Shown here: piece by piece, positions 58,949-64,000 of the stretch
Layout of the letters: every line of letters starts with the position of its first letter
Numbering within the stretch: the first letter of the stretch is position 1
Position numbers and translations under genes: made by a program
Assembly (NCBI RefSeq): GCF_006439025.1
Contig: NZ_RCYZ01000012.1
Location: forward strand, 1 to 64,000
DNA from: Hymenobacter nivis
GTDB lineage: Bacteria; Bacteroidota; Bacteroidia; Cytophagales; Hymenobacteraceae
DNA length: 64,000 bases
Direction: 5' to 3'
Notes under the pieces: model-generated
The model's database searches: none
The model's input: only the letters and a program-made list of their open reading frames with translations
What the model was told of the DNA's origin: nothing

Positions 58949-60160
58949 TTGCGTTTTCAAGCTACCTGCGAAGCAACCGCTGCCTTTCCCCCGCCGGTTT
59001 CTGCCCCCGACTACGCGCTGCGGCTGCACGAGCAGCTGCCTGCGCCGCACGCCGCGCTGCGGGCCTGCGTCATCATTCCGGCCAAAGACGAGGCCGCTGC
59101 GCTGCCCGCCACCCTGGGGGCCCTGGCCGCGCAAGTTGACTTGGCCGGCCGGCCCCTGCCGCCCGGTAGCTTCGAAGTAATTGTGCTGGCCAACAACTGC
59201 ACCGATGGCACCGCCGCCGCTGTGCGCCACTTTGCACGCCAACACCCGGCCTTGGCCGTGCACGTGGCCCGCCTGCGCCTGGCCGCCCCCGATGCCCACG
59301 TGGGCCGCGCCCGCCGCCTGCTGATGGACGAGGCCTGCCTGCGTCTGCTGAGCCTGGGCCGCTTCAACGGCATCATTGCCAGCACCGACGCCGATACCCG
59401 CGTGGCCCCCGACTGGCTGGCTGCCACCCAGGCCGAGATTGCGGCCGGGGCCGACGCCGTGGGCGGCCGCATCCTCACCGATGCGCCGCCCCTGCGCCCC
59501 GGCGAGCCCGCCGCGCCGGGGGCCCCCAGCGGCGTACGCCGCACTCAGCTCCGCGACGCAGCCTACCATTTGTGGTGCGCCCGCCTTGAAGCCCAACTCG
59601 ATCCGCAAGCCGCCGACCCGTGGCCACGCCACCACCAGCACTTTGGGGCCAGCCTGGCCCTCACGGCCCGCGCCTACCGCCGCGTGGGCGGCCTGCCCGT
59701 GGTGCGCTACCTGGAGGACGAGGCCCTGTGCCAGCAGCTGCGCCGCTACGACCTGCGCCTGCGCCACAGCCCGCGCGTGGTGGTGCACACCTCGGCCCGC
59801 CAGTGCGGCCGCGTGGAAGTAGGCCTCTCGTGGCAGCTGCGCGAGTGGGCCGCCCAGGGCCTGGCGGGCGGCGAGCCGCTGGTGCCCTGCCCGCAGCACC
59901 TAGCGGCGCTGTGGCACGCGCGCCGGCAGCTGCGCGCTTGGTGGAGCCACGCGGCCCCGTTTGGGGTGCCGGGGCAGGGCGTGGCGGCGGCGCTGGGCCT
60001 GCCTGAGAAGCAACTGGCCCGGCAGGTGCTGGCCAGCTGCACCTTCGGCCGCCTCTGGGACTGGGTGGCCGCGGCCCGCGCCACGGCCGGCGTAGCCGTG
60101 CCCCAGGTGCCGCTGTCCGAGGCTCTTGCCTGGCTGCGGGCCCCGGGGGCGGGCCGGTAG
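58949..60160 (+). CDS. Glycosyltransferase family 2
   Basis: The 403-residue protein has a GT-A fold: ACVIIPAKDEAAALPATLGA, FEVIVLANNCTDGTAAAVRH, and the metal-binding DAD at residues 147-149 in IASTDADTRVAPDWL. The catalytic region contains RHHQHFGASLALTARAYRRV and YLEDEALCQQLRR. No membrane segments. The only start near the conserved part is TTG at 58949. It converges with the three-gene operon that follows, one base apart, and these four families recur together in bacteria, so it likely acts in the same pathway. Confidence 0.9.
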   Translation: MRFQATCEATAAFPPPVSAPDYALRLHEQLPAPHAALRACVIIPAKDEAAALPATLGALAAQVDLAGRPLPPGSFEVIVLANNCTDGTAAAVRHFARQHPALAVHVARLRLAAPDAHVGRARRLLMDEACLRLLSLGRFNGIIASTDADTRVAPDWLAATQAEIAAGADAVGGRILTDAPPLRPGEPAAPGAPSGVRRTQLRDAAYHLWCARLEAQLDPQAADPWPRHHQHFGASLALTARAYRRVGGLPVVRYLEDEALCQQLRRYDLRLRHSPRVVVHTSARQCGRVEVGLSWQLREWAAQGLAGGEPLVPCPQHLAALWHARRQLRAWWSHAAPFGVPGQGVAAALGLPEKQLARQVLASCTFGRLWDWVAAARATAGVAVPQVPLSEALAWLRAPGAGR

Positions 60161-60161
60161 G

Positions 60162-60758
60162 CTACCTTTTTTCCAGCACGTCGAGCCGATACTGCGGGTG
60201 GCGCTGGCCGCCGAGGTGGGCCCAGGGGCCCCCAGGGCCGGTTTTCTCGAGAAAGAATTCGTGCACTTCGTCGCCCGTCAGGGGATAGTCGTGCACGGGG
60301 GCCGTCCAGTGTACCAGCAGCAGCTGGCCCCCGGTGGGCAGGGCCCCCGCGATGCGGTCGGCGGCGCGGGCCAGGTCGGCCAGGTTCCAATAGTAGCCCA
60401 CTTCGCAGAGGGTGATGAGGTCGAAGGGCCCCGTCGGGAATTCGTCGGGCAGCTGCATTTGCTGCAAGGTTACCTGGGGTAAGTCGGCGCAGCGGCGGCG
60501 GGCCTGCGCCAGGGCTTCGGCGCTCACATCTACCCCCAACAGCTGGCCACAGCGCGGCGCCAGCTGCGCCGTGAATACCCCCAGCGAGCAGCCGATTTCA
60601 AACGCCCGCGGGTAGTGTGCCCGCGGCAGGGCCCCCAGCGAGGCCGCGTACTTGGCGTGCTCGTAGGGGCTGGTTTCGAAGCCCCACGGGTCGGAATTGG
60701 CCCGGTACACGTCGTCGAAATAGCTGCCGCCCAGGCTATTGGGTTGGTTCTCGTTCAT
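60162..60758 (-). CDS. NodS-like SAM-dependent methyltransferase
   Basis: The 198-residue protein has the SAM-binding motif AFEIGCSLGVFTAQLAPRC (motif I at about residues 54-60), GVDVSAEALAQARRRC, and FDLITLCEVGYYWNLADLAR. The opening YFDDVYRANSDPWGFETSPY and the late VHDYPLTGDEVHEFF are typical of NodS-family methyltransferases, which in rhizobia N-methylate a deacetylated chito-oligosaccharide. That analogy fits its coupling to a PIG-L deacetylase. Its ATG overlaps the end of the PIG-L gene by four bases. Confidence 0.9.
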   Translation of the reverse strand: MNENQPNSLGGSYFDDVYRANSDPWGFETSPYEHAKYAASLGALPRAHYPRAFEIGCSLGVFTAQLAPRCGQLLGVDVSAEALAQARRRCADLPQVTLQQMQLPDEFPTGPFDLITLCEVGYYWNLADLARAADRIAGALPTGGQLLLVHWTAPVHDYPLTGDEVHEFFLEKTGPGGPWAHLGGQRHPQYRLDVLEKR

Positions 60759-61498
60759 GCGCAGTTTTCAAAATACACCTCGTAGGGCTGGTTGAATTTG
60801 GCCAGCATGTCGTCGGCCAGCAAAAAGCCTTCTGTGTCGTCGGTAAACACGCCGGGGGCCACCTGCGAGCGGTGGGCGGCAATGGCGGCCAGCTTCCGGG
60901 GCAGCACTTCGCCGATGTCCAGGCGGAAGCCTGCCACGTGGTCGGCGGGCTGGGGCAGGTCGGTGGGGGCGGCGCGCTGCCAGGCCCACACCACGTACTC
61001 AAGCTGCCGCGGCGCAGTGGGCAACCCGGCCAGCGCCGCCTGGGCCAGCAGGTAGCTGGCGCGGTGGTCGGGGTGCGGGTCGCGCCGCCAGGGCAGTAGC
61101 ACGGTGGCTACCTGGTTGTCAAGCACAAAGGCCCGCAGCCGCACCGCCGCCTCGGCAAAGCCGGGCTGCGCGGGGCCCGTGGGCACGGCCGCATCGGGCA
61201 GGCGCAGCAAGAGCGGTTCGGTGTGCACATCCAGCAGGGCCAGGGCGTGGCGCAGCTCGCCCTCGCGCACGGCCCGCCGGGCGGGGGCCGAAAACACAGC
61301 CGAGTTGGGGTGCGACCCGGTGCCGTCGCTCACCAGGGCGGCGTGCACGGGCTGGCCGGCGCGCCGCAGCAGTGCCAGCAGGCCCCCGCAGCCCAGGGCC
61401 TCGTCGTCGGGGTGCGGCACGATGATGAGCGCGGGCCCCAGCGTATCGGCGAAGTCGGCTGGGCGCACGGGGTAATCAGCAAAAGGCAGCATAGTCAT
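60755..61498 (-). CDS. PIG-L family N-deacetylase
   Basis: The 247-residue zinc hydrolase has the signature VPHPDDEALGCGG (PHPDDE at residues 28-33) and a second ligand motif DPHPDHRASY (about 140-149). PIG-L enzymes remove acetyl groups from GlcNAc-linked substrates, for example in GPI, mycothiol and bacillithiol synthesis. With a glycosyltransferase and methyltransferase beside it, an acetylated sugar intermediate is a likely substrate. ATG overlaps the stop of the dehydrogenase by one base (TAATG). Confidence 0.93.
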   Translation of the reverse strand: MTMLPFADYPVRPADFADTLGPALIIVPHPDDEALGCGGLLALLRRAGQPVHAALVSDGTGSHPNSAVFSAPARRAVREGELRHALALLDVHTEPLLLRLPDAAVPTGPAQPGFAEAAVRLRAFVLDNQVATVLLPWRRDPHPDHRASYLLAQAALAGLPTAPRQLEYVVWAWQRAAPTDLPQPADHVAGFRLDIGEVLPRKLAAIAAHRSQVAPGVFTDDTEGFLLADDMLAKFNQPYEVYFENCA

Positions 61499-62679
61499 TA
61501 GTATAAATCATTGCCCTCCAGTACGAAGCGGCCCACGTCGGCTAGTACAAAATCGGGGGCGGGCTGGCGCAGGTAATGGGTCAGGTCGCGGTGCAGGCGC
61601 TCGAAAGGCTCGGGCTGGAGCAGGCCGCGGGCCCCCACGCAGCGCTCGGCCAGCGGCAGCACGGCCAGGCCGATTTGCTCGATGGCGGTGCGCACGAGGT
61701 TGGCGTAGGCCCCGGCGGCGGGGCTGGCAGGGGCCCCGGCATCGTTGGGGAGGATGGCGTGGGCGGCGGCGCCGCGTAGCCACTGCCGGCCGCTTTCGAT
61801 GAGCAGGGCCATTTGGCCCAGGCGCTGGCGCTGGTAGGGGTCGTCGGTGCGGCCCAGGGCTTGCAGAAAGCGGCGGGTTTCGTCGTATACGGCCTCGGCG
61901 CCGCCCAGCTGCACGGCCGCAAACCGGCTGGCCCCGCCCCCAAACCAGGGTTGGCGGTAATAGGCGTTGGGCGGGCCCAGCAGGTCTTCGGGCCCAATCT
62001 CCAGGCCCGTGAGGTCGGCGCGGTGGCTAGCGGTGGAGCGCATGCCCAGGGGCCGCCAGAACGAGCGGTCGAGCACGGGCGGCTGGGCATCGGCGGGCAG
62101 CACCAGCATCTGCCAGCCCTGGCCGTCGGGTAGGGCCCCCGTGAGAAGCGGCCGCGCCACGTAGCCGGCCCCCGAGGCGAAGGTTTTGGCCCCGTGCAGG
62201 CGGTAGCGGCCGCCAGGCAGTGCCTCTAGCCGCACGCCGTGGGCGGGGGCCTCAGTGTTCCACACACCAAACAGGAGCCCGGTGGCCGCGTCGGCGGCCC
62301 AGCGCGCGGCCTGCGCTGGCGTGCCAAACAACTGCATGAGCAGCAGCGCGTTGGTGTGGCCCTCGTAGAGCCGGCCCACCGCTAAGTTGCCCCGGCCAAC
62401 GTGGCGTAGCACGGTCAGCAGCTCCTCGGTGGCAGTGGGGGCCCCCAGGCCGGCCCCGCCCAGGCCGGGGGCCAGCGCCGCGGTGAATAGCCCGGCGGCC
62501 CGCAGCCAGTCAAATTCCTGGGTTGGAAAGACCGCCTCGGCGTCGGTGGCGGCGGCCTGGGCAAACAGGCGCGGGGCTAGGGCCTCGGCGGCCTGCACGG
62601 CGGCAGCGGGCGTGGCTAGTAGTGGCGTAGCGGGAGCAACGGTAGGGGAGGAATCGGCACGTACAAAATCAACAACCAT
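61498..62679 (-). CDS. Acyl-CoA dehydrogenase family flavoprotein
   Basis: The 393-residue protein has the three-domain acyl-CoA dehydrogenase layout: N-terminal helices (LRAAGLFTAALAPGLGGAG), a beta domain (GVWNTEAPAHGVRLEALPGG, KTFASGAGYVARPLLTG, SFWRPLGMRSTASHRADLTG), and a C-terminal helical bundle (AIEQIGLAVLPLAERCVGARG). The C-terminus LHRDLTHYLRQPAPD matches the family helix. The catalytic glutamate was not located with confidence. Start set at 62679 (MVVDFVRADS); a TTG at 62700 is possible. First gene of the overlapping three-gene operon. Confidence 0.88.
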   Translation of the reverse strand: MVVDFVRADSSPTVAPATPLLATPAAAVQAAEALAPRLFAQAAATDAEAVFPTQEFDWLRAAGLFTAALAPGLGGAGLGAPTATEELLTVLRHVGRGNLAVGRLYEGHTNALLLMQLFGTPAQAARWAADAATGLLFGVWNTEAPAHGVRLEALPGGRYRLHGAKTFASGAGYVARPLLTGALPDGQGWQMLVLPADAQPPVLDRSFWRPLGMRSTASHRADLTGLEIGPEDLLGPPNAYYRQPWFGGGASRFAAVQLGGAEAVYDETRRFLQALGRTDDPYQRQRLGQMALLIESGRQWLRGAAAHAILPNDAGAPASPAAGAYANLVRTAIEQIGLAVLPLAERCVGARGLLQPEPFERLHRDLTHYLRQPAPDFVLADVGRFVLEGNDLY

Positions 62680-62783
62680 GGGTGCGCGGGTGAAAGGCAA
62701 GTGAACAAACTATACTCCGAAATGGGGCCCCTTGTTCCTGTCGCGCTTATGTGCCATCAGCGTTAAATTCAATTACGGCCGGC

Positions 62784-62816
62784 TTTGGCCCCCGGCAAGG
62801 GGGCGGCGTACCTTTG
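62784..62816 (+). promoter_or_regulatory. Promoter of purH
   Basis: TTTG at 62784-62787 and TACCTTTG at 62809-62816, separated by 21 bases, match the Bacteroidota consensus. The start codon is 35 bases downstream. Confidence 0.6.
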
Positions 62817-62851
62817 CGGCGGCAATCATGCCGTAGCTATTTCCGCCGTTT

Positions 62852-64000
62852 ATGTCGTCCCGTCCCGTTCGCGCTGCTCTGTTGTCCGTCTACCACAAAG
62901 ACCGATTGGGGCCCCTGGTGCAGGTGCTCCGCCAGCACGGCGTTACGCTGTACTCGACCGGCGGCACCCAGCAATTCCTCGAAAGCGAAGGCGCCGCCGT
63001 CACGGCCGTGGAAGACCTCACCGGCTTCCCTGAAGTGTTCGGCGGGCGCGTGAAAACGCTGCACCCCAAGGTGTTTGGCGGCATTTTGCACCGCCGCCAC
63101 GAGCCCGGCGACCTCGCCCAGGCCGAGCAGCACGGCATCCCGCCCATCGACTTGGTAGTGGTCGATTTGTACCCCTTCGAGGAAACCGTGGCCAGTGGGG
63201 CCCCCGAGGCCGACGTCATCGAGAAGATTGATATCGGCGGCATTGCTTTGCTGCGCGCCGCTGCCAAAAACTACCGCGACGTGCTGGTAATCAGCAGCCG
63301 CGACCAGTACGCCGCCGTGGCCGAGCTGCTGGCTGCCAAAAACGGCGCCACCGATTTGGAAGACCGCCGCCACTACGCCGCCGCTGCCTTCGCCACCACC
63401 AGCCACTACGACACCGAAATCTTCAAGTACGTAAGCCAGGGCACCGACCTGGCCGCAAGCGCTGCCGCTGCCGCTCCGGCTGCGACTCAGGGCCCCGCCA
63501 CGCCGCTGCGCTATGGCGAGAACCCCCACCAGGCCGGTACGTTCTACGGCGACCTGGGGGCCCTGTTCGAGCAGCTGCACGGCAAACAGCTGAGCTACAA
63601 CAACCTGGTGGACGTGGACGCCGCCGTGCAGCTCATGCGCGAGTTTGCCGACGGGGCCCCGGCCTGCGCCATCCTCAAGCACACCAACGCCTGCGGCGTG
63701 GCCCTAGCCGATACCCTTCACGGCGCCTACGTGCAAGCCCTGGCCTGCGACCCGGTGTCGGCGTTCGGCGGGGTTATCATCGTGAATAAGGAAGTGGACG
63801 CGGCCACCGCGGCCGAGCTGAGCCAGCTGTTTTTTGAGGTGCTGATTGCCCCCGGCTTTGCGCCCGACGCGCTGCCGCTGCTGCAAAGCAAGAAAAACCG
63901 CATCCTGCTTCGCCAGAAGCCGGTGGAGTTTCCTGCCAAGCAAGTCAAAACCCTGCTCAACGGCCTCATCGAGCAAGACGCTGACCTCCAGAGCGAAACC
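62852..64000 (+). CDS. purH: Bifunctional AICAR formyltransferase / IMP cyclohydrolase (partial)
   Basis: Catalyses the last two steps of purine synthesis. The first 383 codons are present and the gene runs off the window. The N-terminal IMP cyclohydrolase domain (about 1-195) shows VTLYSTGGTQQFLESEG, FPEVFGGRVKTLHPKVFGGI, and IDLVVVDLYPFEETV. The AICAR formyltransferase domain begins near LRYGENPHQAGTFYG, followed by LKHTNACGVALADTL and SAFGGVIIVNKEVD. No frameshift is seen. Confidence 0.97.
   Translation, partial: MSSRPVRAALLSVYHKDRLGPLVQVLRQHGVTLYSTGGTQQFLESEGAAVTAVEDLTGFPEVFGGRVKTLHPKVFGGILHRRHEPGDLAQAEQHGIPPIDLVVVDLYPFEETVASGAPEADVIEKIDIGGIALLRAAAKNYRDVLVISSRDQYAAVAELLAAKNGATDLEDRRHYAAAAFATTSHYDTEIFKYVSQGTDLAASAAAAAPAATQGPATPLRYGENPHQAGTFYGDLGALFEQLHGKQLSYNNLVDVDAAVQLMREFADGAPACAILKHTNACGVALADTLHGAYVQALACDPVSAFGGVIIVNKEVDAATAAELSQLFFEVLIAPGFAPDALPLLQSKKNRILLRQKPVEFPAKQVKTLLNGLIEQDADLQSET

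Noticed and set aside
1..64000. CRISPR arrays and tRNA genes
   Set aside because: No regularly spaced direct repeats were seen, and no cloverleaf with a T-loop GTTC-type motif was found in the intergenic regions by eye.

Overview
The window is a 64-kb piece of a high-GC Bacteroidota chromosome, most likely from Hymenobacter or a close relative (Cytophagales). Supporting evidence: type IX secretion (T9SS) genes porZ, porV and porU; Bacteroidota-type -7 boxes (TAnnTTTG, usually TACCTTTG) in front of many genes; a short NuoG; no Shine-Dalgarno pattern; frequent TTG/GTG starts; and coding DNA saturated with GGGGCC/GGGCCC. It is mostly chromosomal backbone, with one small AT-richer accessory islet.

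Layout. 1-270: end of an rRNA operon (5S rRNA and terminator). 423-4997: rodA, two uncharacterised genes, a 2Fe-2S ferredoxin, thymidine kinase. 5067-8313: porZ and recO. 8391-12196 (minus): three tandem FKBP-type prolyl isomerases and a DHH phosphoesterase. 12420-18744: ndk, a nucleoside-type MFS transporter, Mn-type sodA, tadA, two small secreted proteins, aspS. 18751-21030: accessory islet with a small protein gene overlapping a nucleotidyltransferase gene, a divergent membrane protein, two hairpins with a shared core, a DUF2314 lipoprotein and a decayed second copy of the small protein. 21091-29338 (minus): nuoA to nuoJ, without nuoK-N. 29602-36410: pruA, a HAD nucleotidase, a thioredoxin-like ferredoxin, an ArsR regulator, a secreted protein, type II NADH dehydrogenase and a zinc-site-less M16 protein. 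36624-41901: porV-porU. 42031-47946: pssA, an MBL hydrolase, a FAD oxidoreductase and a large propeller-plus-barrel protein. 48129-54158: cytochrome c maturation genes ccmB, C, D, E, an unknown secreted gene, and ccmF. 54264-58644: a DUF2520 protein, ferredoxin plus iscX, cold-shock protein, UbiA prenyltransferase, outer-membrane barrel. 58949-62679: a cassette of glycosyltransferase, NodS-like methyltransferase, PIG-L deacetylase and acyl-CoA dehydrogenase. 62852 to the end: purH, cut by the window edge.

How it fits together. Complex I, Ndh-2 and the ccm genes belong to aerobic respiration. PorU, PorV and PorZ are three parts of the T9SS attachment complex, and several secreted proteins here may depend on that system. 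The most promising candidates for something undescribed are (a) the glycosyltransferase/methyltransferase/deacetylase/dehydrogenase cassette, (b) the small-protein plus nucleotidyltransferase unit bounded by matching hairpins, and (c) the ccm operon with a CxxxY-type CcmE and an inserted cysteine-rich secreted protein. Long, nearly perfect inverted repeats recur between genes. All functional calls were made by reading motifs; no database search was run.
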